Part shown: piece after piece, positions 31,515 to 42,464 of the stretch
Layout of the letters: each line of letters begins with the position of its first letter
How positions within the stretch are numbered: position 1 is the first letter of the stretch
Assembly (NCBI GenBank): GCA_037953745.1
Contig: JBAKBP010001585.1
Coordinates: 124,001-188,000 of the forward strand
From: Lithodes maja
Lineage: Eukaryota; Arthropoda; Malacostraca; Decapoda; Lithodidae
Direction: 5' to 3'
Length of the DNA stretch: 64,000 bases
The notes under the pieces: generated by a model
The model's input: the letters and a program-made list of their open reading frames with translations, nothing else
What the model was told of the DNA's origin: nothing
The model's database searches: none
Translations under genes and position numbers: made by a program

Positions 31515-31947
31515 CCCTTAATTGGCGGCGCGCGACATAGGTCGTGTGGCAATTTCAGCACGTAATGTTGCTGAGAGAGAGAGACAAGTGGTGGCAGGAG
31601 AGTAGCGAGCGTATGACTGCTCCAGACCACCGCGGCGGGCCTACTGACATGAATCCCACTCTCCTCCACCCTCTCACACTCGCTACATAGTGAAATGTAT
31701 GGGGAAAGTACCGAATTACATGGTTTTTGCACTCGTGTTGCGCGGTGTTGCAAGAAAACTGGCGGTCATACAAGGATCGTTGTGGTGTCATTGGAAAGCT
31801 CTGTTTATGCCCTTTCAGGGGATAGATACTTGTTTTATGCTCTGGTCTTATTTAGGCATGAAAATGATAACGTAAACAGCCCTATTTTGGGTAAAAACAC
31901 CCGCTGGTGGCTACATATTATTTACCGCCTAGCCCGCCAATAAGGTG
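31515..31947. mobile_element. TTAA-flanked MITE (piggyBac-type duplication)
   Basis: TTAA occurs at 31,511-31,514 and 31,948-31,951. Inside these the ends are CCCTTAATTGGCGGCG and, on the complement, CACCTTATTGGCGGGC, an imperfect inverted repeat of about 14 bases. TTAA target duplications are characteristic of piggyBac-type transposition. There is no transposase inside. Confidence 0.6.
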
Positions 31948-33852
31948 TTAAGGAGTCGCTATATAATACGCATTCAAACCTATTAATATAAACAAAGTAA
32001 ATGATATGTTGAGTACGTTTAGTCTATACTATGGTTCAGAAAAAATAAATGTACCCACGAAACCTTAACCTTTTCTACCAGTAGAGACATTGGCAAGGCA
32101 GTAAAAATAATAATATTAGAGCTTTATTAAGAGGGCCTCAAACAACGAAATCTTGATACTCATAGTCAGACGAAAACTTGATCAAATTATACAAACATAG
32201 TAGAAAAGTAAACATATCATTTGGGCAGAGAAGCTAACCCATTATTGACTATTGCCATAGAAAGTGCTACAAAGCCCAAGGAATTATACATACTTAAATA
32301 ATATTAAGCAGACCAAAGCAGAATTGGACCACTAGTAAAACACGTTCAGTCTGTAACAGGTGACAAGAACATTGCAAATTTTCCCAATTAATATTTTGGC
32401 TCTGTCTTTACAATGCCACATCAGCACTTGAAATTGGAAATTTCACCATCAGTGTTAGCAAACTGTTAAGTAAATTGCGTAACTTTAATATAAATAAAAC
32501 CCCGGGCCCTGATGGGTTCCATCCTATAATGATGATAAATATTTTGGATGAGATATCCGTACCAATGACACAGCTATTTAATTTATCAATGAAGCAGTGG
32601 ACCATGCCAAGTGACTGGAATAATGCAAATATCACGCAAATATACAAAACAGATAACTAAGCCAAACCAAGTAGACCAATCAGTCGAATGTCACTAATGG
32701 GAAAAAATCACGGAAACAATTTTAAGAAATAATATAGTAGATTACCTCCAATATATAAGATAATACTAATAATAAGATGATAGACATTAAATGCAAAACT
32801 TTTGCCTTACAGACAGAAAACAGAGTGGGGGTATATGAAATAAAGAATCTGAGTCACCTGTCACTAGTCGGGTTATGCAGGGTTCGGTCCTTGGACCAGT
32901 CTTGTTTCTCACTTACACAAATTATATCGATGTAGAGCTAAACAACACCCTCTTCAAGTTCACCGATGTAACAAAGATTGGTAATTCAGTCCTGACCGAA
33001 AAAAAAACATAAATGCGCTACTGTCTGATTGAAACAAGATATCAGGGTGGCAGATGCCCTTCATAGTCGAAAAACGCCAAGTGTTGTAAGTCGGTAGTAG
33101 AAAACAAATTTAAACCGCAACGTTAGTAGAAGACCTGGGGATTTTAATTTCTGAAAACCTGAAAACCTCCGTCCAATGCATAGCAGATGCAAAAAATGCA
33201 ATTAGATCATTGGGATTCATAAAGCTAAAATGTGATTATTTAATGAGAACATAATAGTGCCATCATTCAAAATTATGGTAAGACCCCACCTTAAATATGG
33301 AGAGGAGTTTTGGTCACCTTATGTAAACAAGAACATTATGAGACTCAGTCGGTGCAGCAGCGTAGAGCGACAAAGATGATACCATCATTGAGAAATCAAC
33401 CATATTATGTAAGACTAATACGATTTAATCAAAGAGTTTCTTAATTGTATACAGTGTAGTGACGGAGCAGAACAAACTCCCGGCGAGAGTGGTGTAGAGC
33501 GACACAATTAAAGTTTTCAAGGGGAGGCTAGACCTCTATCTAGAGAAGGCTGAAGTGATGTGAGGAAAACAAAATAGCTTTAATGCCGGACTGCGTAGTA
33601 AGGACCTCGGGGTCTGTGTATCTATGTAACTCACATTCTCTTTCCAGCAACATTGTGCCTGGCTCTCGCTCTCAGTCTCTCGTTATAGCTTCCTCCTCTC
33701 CTTTCAAGTATTTTTCCCCCTTCTCTCCTATTCTACCGCCGACCCTGCATCACTACCTTATTGGGCTCCACGGTAATCAGCTCTCTTACCTTCCACAGAT
33801 TTCACCTCCTTTGTTCAACTAAACAAAATGTAAACACATTTTGGGATATATT

Positions 33853-34386
33853 TTGAAGGTGTGGTGGAGTTGTCGTGATACTGGACTAGTAACCTAAAGG
33901 TCCCTGGTTCAAATCCCGATGAGTCAATGGGAAGATAGTATTGGGATGGAATTTGTGCTTTACTTAGTTTCAGTGCATCACCACTAAGCCCACCGACACG
34001 CCATAGAAATACCCTCATTGTTTCAAATAAATTAGCATTATATACATATTCCCATAATCAAAATATGCTATGGGAGAAGTGCCTAGTGAATAAAGAGTTC
34101 AATAGGTGGTGTTTGAGAAAGAGAAAGGTGTCTGACATAGTGTGATGAGACAGCGAGACAGAAGTCAGGGTTGCAACGGGCCACAAGGAGACAACCAGGC
34201 ATCGTAGGCCTACTAAGGTAAGACCACGAACGAGCCGGTCTTAACACTCAAACTGTCTCAATGTTTCATTTGCCTTCTGGAGTAAGACCTTCTGAGTCTC
34301 TGACTTCACCGGGTTGAGTGTTGAAACTGCTGGCTGTTAGCCTATGTCCGGAGGTGAAGTTGGAGGATAGAAAACAAAGTAAAAAG
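33853..34386 (+). mobile_element. tRNA-derived SINE (family S2), copy b
   Basis: It matches the copy at 26.68 kb from the A-box-like head (GGTGTGGTGGAGTTGTCG) through the B box (GGTTCAAATCCCGATGAG) to the 3' end (TAGCCTATGTCCGG, GAAGTTGGA, GATAGAAAACAAAG). It differs by many substitutions and small gaps, so the two copies are not recent duplicates of each other. Confidence 0.82.
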
Positions 34387-34753
34387 CAGTGCTTGACCAA
34401 AGTGCTCATATCCTTACTATTACTATTACCGCCGGTGAATTATCCAACCTAGTACACAATAATATCTAGGGTACCACAGCTATTTCTTTGGATGAGGCGG
34501 CACAAATGTCAAAGTTCCATTTTATTGCTAGGTGAACAGAGGCATAACTTAAAGAGACCGCCCATCATTGCCTCGCCCTACTCAAATACGACACCTTGTT
34601 TAAAATTATAATTTATTTTCGAAATTGGAACATGCCTGTTTAATAATGAGTTCAAAGTTGATAGCCTATCTTTGAACATGAATGATGACACCATATATAG
34701 TATATAATCACATTTGTCTGAAAACTCAGGTCATCCATAAATATACCCATATA

Positions 34754-34787
<34 letters not shown>

Positions 34788-34862
34788 TAAGAGACAATGA
34801 ACGGAGGAAGGAAAAACACAGATAACACAACAAAGGTCCATGTGCCTAAAGGCATCCTCCAT

Positions 34863-36440
34863 TCATAAAATGTTTGTAACAACTGGATTTAAACTGTTGT
34901 AGATTGTAAGTTTGTGGAAAGCAACTTGAAGGAAGTTAATTCCAAAGAGTAGTTGTTCTGGGGATAAATTAATTTTGATAAGCAGAAGTTCTGCATTGTG
35001 GAGGAGAAAGTGTAAATTCATGGGCGCTTCCAGCTGCCCTAGTTCTATGGGGAAAGAAGTGGAGAGGTGGCACAATTGAAGCAAGTTCCTCGGAACAATT
35101 GCTGTGAAAATATCTGTAGAATAATGCAAGGGATGCAACGTTTCTTCGTATGGATAATGTAGGAAGGTCCTGTGTGATTGCAGGGTTATTGATTAATCTA
35201 ATAGCTTTATTTTGAATTTTGTCCAACTGCCTCAATGCAACCACTCCACTTCCACCCCACAGAGGTGAACAGTAATCCATCTGAGAACGCACATGACTTT
35301 TATATATTACGGCCAACTGCTCGTCAGTGAAGAATTCTCGAACTCTGTACAGGGGTCCCAGTTTTTTAGAGGCATTCTTAGCAATGCTTCTAACATAATG
35401 TGTCCAGCTCAGGTTAGTAGTTAATGTTACACCGAGAATGTTAATAATAGGGGAAGTGGGAATATTTACATCATTAAAAAATATATGGGAATCCAGTGAG
35501 ATTCTGTCGGTTAGAAAATTGAATGTACTTGGTTTTCTGTGCATTAAAGGAAACTAGATTCTTTTGTCCCCATGTATTAATTCTAGAAAGGTCCTGGTTC
35601 AGAGAAATTGCAGTGTTTATTTTTGAATTCATAAAGATCGGGTTGGGTGAAAGAATTGGTAAATGTGAAGGAACTGTGGAGTGTTGAGTCATCTGCGTAG
35701 GAATGTATTGGATTATGAGTGGTAGATATGAGATCATTGATATGAATGAGGAACAGAGTTGGGGCCAAAACTGATCCCTGGGGAACACCAACATTTATTG
35801 AGTGAAATTGAGAATAAAGGCCATCTACCATTACACATATTTTTCTGTTATGAAGATAAGAAAAATTAGTGGAACTAATGATGCAAGGCTGTAGTGTGAT
35901 ATCTTCGACAATAAGGCTTGATGCCAGACTCTATCAAATACCTTTGATATATCCAGTGCTATTGTATGTGTTTCACCATGTTGGTCTGTAGCTTGGTTGA
36001 TTTGATGCGTAAGAAGGCAAAGAATGTCTGCAGTTGATCGACATCGTCTAAAACCATATTGCCTATCACTGATTAATTTATTCTCAAGATGCTTAATTAT
36101 GTGATGATTTAATATAATTTCAAAAACTTTACCAAGAGTGGAAGTTATAGCTACTGGTCTGTAGTTTGATGGATCTAAAGAGGCACCTTTTTTAGGAACT
36201 GGGTAGATGTTTGCTTCTTTCCAGGATACTGGGAAGCATGAGGTATGAGTACACAGACGGAAAAAAATTGCCAATACAGGAGCGAGCACCAAGGAGCAAT
36301 TCTTAAGTACTATTGGAGGAATTTCATCTGGACCAGGAGCTTTATCTACTGAGAGATTCTGCAAAATAGTTTTGACATGTCTGGTGTGGATCTTAAGTGA
36401 GGGAATTTCAGGCGAATTAAAATTAATTACAGGGACATCT
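34863..36440 (-). pseudogene. J2 reverse transcriptase and C-terminal domain
   Basis: Visible boxes: VDKAPGPDEIPPIVLKNC, YPVPKKGASLDPSNYRPVAI, QYGFRRCRSTADILCLL and IALDISKVFDRVWHQALL. Then, after a frame change near 35,880, VGVPQGSVLAPTLFLIHINDL and an intact YADDSTLH. A further change at about 35,580 leads to NLVSFNAQKTKYIQFS, and then HVRSQMDYCSPLWGGSGVV and RLINNPAITQDLPTLSIRRN. At least three frame changes separate these parts. All catalytic aspartates survive in the sequence, but not in one frame. Confidence 0.87.
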
Positions 36441-36450
36441 TGATTTATTT

Positions 36451-36452
<2 letters not shown>

Positions 36453-36490
<38 letters not shown>
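36453..36490 (-). repeat. 38-base homopolymer inside the J2 coding region
   Basis: A pure T run on the plus strand (A on the coding strand). Coding sequence of the linker lies on both sides: LLADIFSTNSTL before it and NEINQDVPVINFNSPEI after it. With 38 bases the two sides are out of frame. Confidence 0.95.
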
Positions 36491-36493
<3 letters not shown>

Positions 36494-36752
36494 GTTGAGT
36501 TGGTGGAGAAAATATCCGCAAGAAGATTTGCTTTACCTCGTGGGTCACTTACAAGATTGCCAGTCGGAGATTTTAATGGTGGAATGGATGAAACAGTAGT
36601 GAAGTTGGATTTGAATGAGTTAAGAGTGGACCAAAATATTTTGTCATCATTTGGATTATTTAGAAGTTTATTTGCCTGCTTGTAGAGAAAGTTTGATTTA
36701 GTTAGATTTAATACAACTTTGGCATGGTTTCTGATGTTTCTAAAGTAATTAA

Positions 36753-37391
36753 CCCGGCAAGCGCGATAGGCCTCACGGAAGGCTTCCTATAGGGAACGCG
36801 ATAGGCCTCACGGAAGCAAGACCATAAAAAAAGCTTTCCAAAAAAAAAAGGGCCTATCAAAACAAAGGAATTTGTCTCTAGGTGAGATAATTCCCCTCCA
36901 GTACTCATCCATGTAAATCTCACCCACCCCTCTCCCCTCCTTCCCCACCTTATTCGCCCCTCCCTCCCCTCCTCAATTATCACCTATTTTCCCTCTTATT
37001 ATCATCATTTATCGGTTATTTTTCTCTCCCGCGATAATGTAGCACAAGTGGGTTGCAGAAAAGATCGTTATGTAACACCCAGACACCGGCCCACACCGCC
37101 CCGCTCGTCTCAGTTACCTCACAGACAGCGAGAGAGGAGGGTTGCCTGTGGCTCTCTCTCGCCTGAGATTATGACCGGGTGGCCAATATCTTCGTTTTTC
37201 ACCACCCAAATGCTTTTCCCACTTATTTTAGCACTCTTGAAGGTTCATATATACATCATATATGTAAAATAAAAGCATACCGAAAACAAATAATGCTCTA
37301 TATTGTAAATATAACGAATTCTGTCAGAATCCAAGGCTAGAAATGCACAAATAACTACCCTAGCCCCTAGGTCTATTTAGCGCTTGTCAGG
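36753..37391. mobile_element. piggyBac-like MITE (family P1), copy a
   Basis: It is flanked by TTAA at 36,749-36,752 and 37,392-37,395. The ends are CCCGGCAAGCGCGATAG and, on the complement, CCTGACAAGCGCTAAATAG. A duplicated GCGATAGGCCTCACGGAAG block occurs near the left end (36,762 and 36,800). It splits the linker of the J2 element. Related copies are at 40.74-40.99 kb (partial) and 52.50-52.99 kb. There is no coding capacity. Confidence 0.75.
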
Positions 37392-37411
37392 TTAAAGGCT
37401 TCATGTGTTTT

Positions 37412-38360
37412 TTATCTTGTGTATGCATTGTAGGCTATTGCTTCTTGTTCAGTTACTCTAGCACAATTATGGTCAAACCGTTTAGGTGAATTAGATCTTT
37501 TACTGTACTTTTGATGAGGAATAAAAGTTTCCATTATAATGTTTATAAAATCTTGTATGTGGCTCAAGGTGGAGTGTGCATCATTAGAAAAAAAAGAGGT
37601 CCAGGGAATATCAATTAAGAAATCTTGAAGACCCTCCCAGTCTGCCCTATCGTAATGCCATTTAGTCACCAAAACAGGTTCAGAGTGGGAAGGTGTGGTA
37701 GGTGATAGACAGGTGGCCTGTATCAGACAGTGATCAGAAGATCCAAGCGGGGACCTCACTGTAACATAATAATTTTCTGAATTGGTTGTTAAAAATAAGT
37801 CCAGTAGGTGGGAATTATGATCAGGATTATCTGGTACACGGGTGGGTTGGTTGACTAGTTGAGTGAGATTAAATGTGCCTGCAAATAGCTCACATTCAAG
37901 ACCAGCATCATCAGTCCTGGCTGAATGAGTGAGCCATTCAACATTATGGACATTAAAATCACCCAACACAGTGATTTCAGAAGAAGCATTTAAGTTGAGG
38001 ACACTGAGTTGTGAGGACAGAGAATCAAAAAGACTTTGCTCTAGAGGAGCATTTGGGGAACGGTAGATGCAACATATGTATTTAAATTTACCAGCAGAAA
38101 TTAATTTGTATATAGAATAATCAAAATAAGGACAATTGCAACTAGTAACCTCCTCCAGGGCAATTTCAGATTTTGCGAAGCAACATGCACCTCCTTTAGG
38201 TCTGAAATTTTGGAGCAGTTGATAACCTGGAAAATTAAATCTAGATGTGTCAGATGTGGATATTACTTGAGTCTCTGTCAAAAAAAGGAGAGTCTGCTTG
38301 AAGAAATTGGTGTACAGAATTGATGTTAAAGTGAAGTCCCCTTATATTGCTAAAGAAAAA
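37412..38360 (-). pseudogene. J2 APE-type endonuclease
   Basis: The frame from 38,281 reads MTETQVISTSD, GGACCFAKSEIAL, YICCIYRSPNAPLEQSLFDS, VLGDFNVHNVEWL and GSSDHCLIQATCL, which are the conserved blocks of the LINE apurinic endonuclease that nicks target DNA. The upstream piece IRGLHFNINSVHQFLQAD lies in another frame, joined across a 7-base T run (A run on the plus strand, 38,280-38,286), so one base was gained or lost there. The frame ends at a stop (37,412) in the part corresponding to the linker, just before the MITE insertion. Confidence 0.88.
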
Positions 38361-38500
38361 GCTTCACCGACGAGCAGCTTTGGGACGTTGCAATGCTGTT
38401 GACACAGTCGCATGATGACGACCGGGAGGGCCCTGTGTCGATGACCCAACCCTGCCGGGGGTGCATATCCGAGGGACCACCAGGTTTGCTCTTAACAATT

Positions 38501-39439
38501 AATTGTACTGCCATGATTTATTAGGTAAAGATATGTATAGTGTTGCATGTATGATATGTAGTGGGAAGAGCAGTGCTTATTGGATAGAGGATAACGATGT
38601 AGAGCAATGTCGTGAAGTTGGATGTGTATGTTATATAAAGAGGGTTTTCCTGATACCTGATGTGTGAGGCAGAAAGATATGTATCCAGCTACCAAGGCCT
38701 GGGAGAGAAAATGGAATTCAGGCTATTCCCTGAGTCTCCCGAAACCTTGGCGGTAGTACTTCCCTGGGCGGGGCTGCCTACCCCTATTACTTGAACCTGT
38801 TACTAAACATATTTTATTTTTATCAATTAATTTAAAACATGATTGAATATAAGAGCGTCACTCACTAGGCCTATAATAATATATGAATATATAATTAAAT
38901 TCCTTATGGAGACATTTTGGTAAGCATGTCATATATGCAATGAAATAAATCCAAACGTGATCACATAATAATAACTGTTTATATATTCCAAATACCCACA
39001 AACGATTTTTGCTATTATACACTCCACGAATAGTAAAGAAAACGGATTAGTCAAAACTAAATTCTGCATACCCATAATCAGAATCTCTCCTCTCTCTCTT
39101 AAGATTTACCATATAATGCTTACAAAGAAGTACAAAGGAAAACAAGCAACAACAGCTATAGTGATCATTACGGGTATGCGTGTATCAAACCCACCTAGTT
39201 TGTGTGGAAAATAAAATAAATATTGGGAGGTCAGTCAGTCAGTCAGTAGCCAACCCTTTCTCCCACAAGGGATAAGGAGGATCAGCAAGAGACACAAGAA
39301 AAGAAAAAGAGGAGACAGGAGAAGAACACATATAATAGCTTTCCCACAAAAATCAAGCACACACGCATTCAGAAGCACCAATCACTCATCAGCCCCGAAA
39401 TCAATGGCTTCACCTCAGATGTTATACTTACGGACAAGA
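38501..39439. other. Unexplained AT-rich stretch
   Basis: No gene or repeat was identified. GTCAGTCAGTCAGTCAGTAG near 39,230 is a short tetranucleotide run. The part next to 38,500 may still be J2 5' untranslated sequence. Confidence 0.4.
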
Positions 39440-39670
39440 CTTTCCAGGCTTGTCATTTTAAAGGGTCCAGAGACCTTCATGTACTCTCTCTAACAAACGT
39501 CCTCTATTCATTCCTGTCATTTGCTAATTCTTTTGTTTCAACCATTCTCTTTTCGTTCTTTGACACACATTCTGACATTATATCATACCATCTTCGTCTA
39601 GGCTTTCCATGCCTTCTTGTTCCTTTCACTTCACCGTCATAGATCCTTTTAACTCTTAAACTGCGAAGCT
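39440..39670 (-). mobile_element. RTE-like LINE C-terminal fragment
   Basis: The minus strand reads VKRIYDGEVKGTRRHGKPRR then RWYDIMSECVSKNEKRMVE, the same type of C-terminal tail as at 6.93 kb but a different family. It is flanked by unrelated sequence and has stops downstream. Confidence 0.6.
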
Positions 39671-40002
39671 ATGGTTGTTTAAACCCTCCAGCCAAGCGAA
39701 GTCATTTGGTTCTATTCTGTCGAAAATCGTCATATGTAACATAATCATACAGTATATAATTATTACTTATCCATATGCGCCTATTTTGCTGTTATTATGA
39801 ACATTTAAGAACAATAAAAGAAGTGGGAATAGCATTTGGGGGGTGAAAAAGACGTATTATTGCCGCAAGGTCGTATCATGAGGCGAGAGCAGGGGGGCGT
39901 ATATGTTCACTTTCCAAGCTCTTGATTGACACTGATGAGTCTGATTAGAAGTCTCTGTGTTGCAAGGATCTCTAACTGGCTCACCCGTGTTTTGTTTTTG
40001 TT

Positions 40003-40562
40003 TTTGTTTTTTTAAAGAGACAATGAACGGAGGAAGGAAAAACACAGATAAAACAAAAAGGTCCATGTGCCTAAAGGCATCCTCCATTCATAAAATGTTT
40101 GTAACAACTGGATTTAAACTTTTGTAGATTGTAAGTTTGTGGAAAGCAACTCGAGGGAAGTGAATTCCAAAGAGTAGTAGTTCTAGGGATAAATGAATTT
40201 TGATAAGCAGAAGTTCTGCATTGTGGAGGAGAAAGTGTAAATTCATGGGCGCTCTCAGCTGCCCTAGTTCTACGGGGAAAGATGTGGAGAGGCGGCACAA
40301 TTGAAGCAAGTTCCTCGGAACAATTGCTGTGAAAATATCTGTAGAATAATGCAAGGGATGCAACGTTTCTTCGTATGGATAATGTAGGAAGGTCCTGTGT
40401 GATTGCAGGGTTATTGATTAATCTAATAGCTTTATTTTGAATTTTGTCCAATTGCCTCAATGCAACCACTCCACTTCCACTCCACAGAGGTGAACAGTAA
40501 TCCATCTGAGAACGCACATGACTTTTATATATTACGGCCAACTGCTCGTCAGAGAAGAATTC
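40003..40562 (-). mobile_element. Jockey-like LINE family J2, copy b, 5'-truncated
   Basis: It matches 34,788-35,340 closely. On the minus strand it starts inside the C-terminal region (EEFFSDEQLAVIYKSHVRSQ), runs through RLINNPAITQDLPTLSIRRN and ends with a T/G-rich tail at 39,990-40,015 on the plus strand. The terminal frame here (40,071-40,541) is open to KSSCYKHFMNGGCL, giving the natural C-terminus of the family. Confidence 0.88.
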
Positions 40563-40739
40563 TGTACCGGTGACGTCACGTCTTTTGCATCATATCCTGG
40601 CAACTATGAGACGATTCTATTCAGCTTAGGAAGGACCTCTAGCAATAGTTAGATTTCAAACTATCTTAACCAACCCTTTGAACAACCACAGATCCTTCCC
40701 AAGCTGCATAATATCGTCTAAATATATATAGCTAGAATA

Positions 40740-40985
40740 TAATATAACACACGTCGTCGCTGGTACTCAAAGGGTAAAGAGACCTGGTGGGGGAAATTCC
40801 TGCCAAAAATTCCTAATAAAAGGGGGAATAGGAGGAAAAATAGCTGATAATTGAGGAGGCAGGAAAAGGGTGTGAAGGAGGGGAAATGGGGGGGGGGGGG
40901 GCACATATGTAGGAGTGGTAGCAAGTAATGGAGGGAAATTATCTTACCTAGTCACAAATTGCTTTGTTTTGAGTGCCACTGGGAT
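40740..40985 (-). mobile_element. piggyBac-like MITE (family P1), partial copy
   Basis: Read on the complement it parallels 36,850-37,000: CAAAACAAAG, AATTTGT, CTAGGT, AGATAATTTCCCTCCA, then a C-rich stretch and CTCAATTATCA followed by CTATTTT. Clean TTAA-flanked ends were not found. Confidence 0.5.
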
Positions 40986-40989
40986 GTTT

Positions 40990-41280
40990 TCTAAGGTTTT
41001 GTTTATGCTCTGGATCTATTGAGGATGGTCCCAGTGCACCAGAAAAATCTCTATTCAGGACGGTCGCCGTTTTTGGGTTAACTATTCTTTCTTCAGGCAT
41101 TCTTGTCATGAGACCATACCATCTGAGAACACTTTCTTCAACCTTTTGCTCTACCGACTTCTTAACTCCACATGCCTTCCTTATGTTCACACTTCTTATT
41201 TTGTCTATTCTTCGAACTCGATACGCATTTTGTACAAAATCCATTTTAACTGCTCTTACTCGTGACTGTGTCAATTCTTG
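40990..41280 (-). mobile_element. RTE-like LINE C-terminal fragment
   Basis: The minus strand reads NAYRVRRIDKIRSVNIRKAC, GVKKSVEQKVEESVLRWYG and RMPEERIVN, the region just before the RIYDGEV-type tail. It may be the same family as the 39.44 kb piece. It is followed directly by a (CA)n run at its upstream side. Confidence 0.6.
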
Positions 41281-41281
41281 G

Positions 41282-42058
41282 CACACACACACACACACAC
41301 ACACACACCTTTGCCTTTAATGCTTCCAAAACCCAATTTCTCCATCCATCTACCCGTCGTGAACTCCCAGAAGACTATCCCTTATACTTCAACAATACAA
41401 AAATCAACCCGTCATTTTCTCTCAGTATTCTCGGTGTCTCTCTCTCTTCTGCTTTCTCTTCGAAGGACCATATTACCAGTCTTGCTAAGGCGGCCTCTCA
41501 GAAGCTCGGAGTGCTCAACTACCTCAAGGGGTTCTTTATCCCTGCACAGCTTCCTGCTCTGTACAGGGGCACAGTGCGTCCTAGTATTGAGTAGTGTTCA
41601 CATGTGTGGGGAGGATCCTCTCACACACAAAGTAGAGAGGAAAGCCTTTCGTATCATTAACTCCCGTCCACTCACCAACTCTCTACAATCTCTCTCTCTT
41701 TGCCGCAATGTTGCATCTCTCTTGCTATTTTATCGCTAAAACACTAATCAGTGTTCCTCGGAGCTCTCAGTGTATACCATCTACTCTACGTAGGGTAGTA
41801 CCCATCTTGCAACACAATCCCACCCCTACTCTGTGCAACTCAACAACTCAAGAGTGAAACGATACTTCCAATCTTTCTACTATTCATCTGAAACTCTCTC
41901 CCTGAATCCATCTTTCCCTCATCTTTTGACTTAAATTGCTTCAAACTCCGTGTGTCCAGGCATTTCGGCTCGATTGCTCCTTGATTTTGGCCCTGCCACT
42001 CTTTCAACTCTGGGGGAGGCACTCATCACAGGCAGTTTAGCCTTTTGTCTCCCTCATC

Positions 42059-42086
<28 letters not shown>
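41282..42086 (+). mobile_element. J1 LINE fragment (copy b) bracketed by two (CA)n runs
   Basis: A (CA)n run at 41,282-41,308 is followed at once by J1 C-terminal sequence (FNASKTQFLHPSTRRELPED, SLAKAASQKLGVLNYLKGFF, ERKAFRIINSRPLTNSLQSL). The J1 3' end at 42,050 passes straight into a second (CA)n run (42,059-42,086), where other copies have CACATAGAAAAA. Stops and small gaps make it non-functional. Confidence 0.88.
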
Positions 42087-42089
<3 letters not shown>

Positions 42090-42464
42090 GGTGTTTTCTG
42101 TTTTCCCCCTCCCATTCAACCATCAACTTTAACCCTCCCTCCCTGGCAGCCCTACAACAACCGAGGGGGGACAACTGCTTCAAGGTTCTCACTTTGGCTC
42201 ATTTTTATTCTGTCAACTTTTTTTATTTAGTGACAAAATTAATGTTGGTTTAACCAATTTATCGTGTGTGTACTACAGTTATCCACCTACAATAATCAAC
42301 CAGCACACTAAAACCAATGTAAAGTGGTAAACAAGTATCACTACTAAACCATTGCCGATCAAACAAACAATAAACAACAACAGATCTGTGACTCTAAGGT
42401 ACAGTCACGTATGCAATTTTTCTCGATGGTTTCAATCGCCATGTGTTTCCTTTGGTTGCGGTAC

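Larger units (their letters stand above)
30800..33570 (+). mobile_element. Eroded CR1-like LINE, copy C2, carrying two nested MITEs
   Basis: Endonuclease remnants lie at 30,800-31,130: LLGDYNLPQID, HQMINFIQDNK and SDHNIIYIDSM, with KVPQFTNTKFDRQ at the linker. Two inverted-repeat elements then interrupt it (31,141-31,497 and 31,515-31,947). RT remnants resume from about 32,240: KLRNFNINKTPGPDGFHPIM, PSDWNNANITQIY, GSVLGPVLFLTYTNYID and FKFTDVTKIGN, with DD decayed to DV. DLGILISENLKTS and RRATKMIPSLRN follow, down to about 33,560. Stops are frequent, so the copy is dead. Confidence 0.72.
34771..38500 (-). mobile_element. Jockey-like LINE family J2, copy a, near full-length ORF2
   Basis: On the minus strand the order is endonuclease (38,360-37,412), linker (36,760-36,490), RT (36,440-35,560) and C-terminus (35,544-34,863), ending in a poly(A) tail (T run at 34,771-34,788 on the plus strand). 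A TTAA-flanked MITE (36,753-37,391) and a 38-base homopolymer (36,453-36,490) interrupt the frame. The 5' end is uncertain; family-like coding is visible to about 38,360 (IRGLHFNINSVHQFLQAD). A shorter copy lies at 40.0-40.56 kb. Confidence 0.88.
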
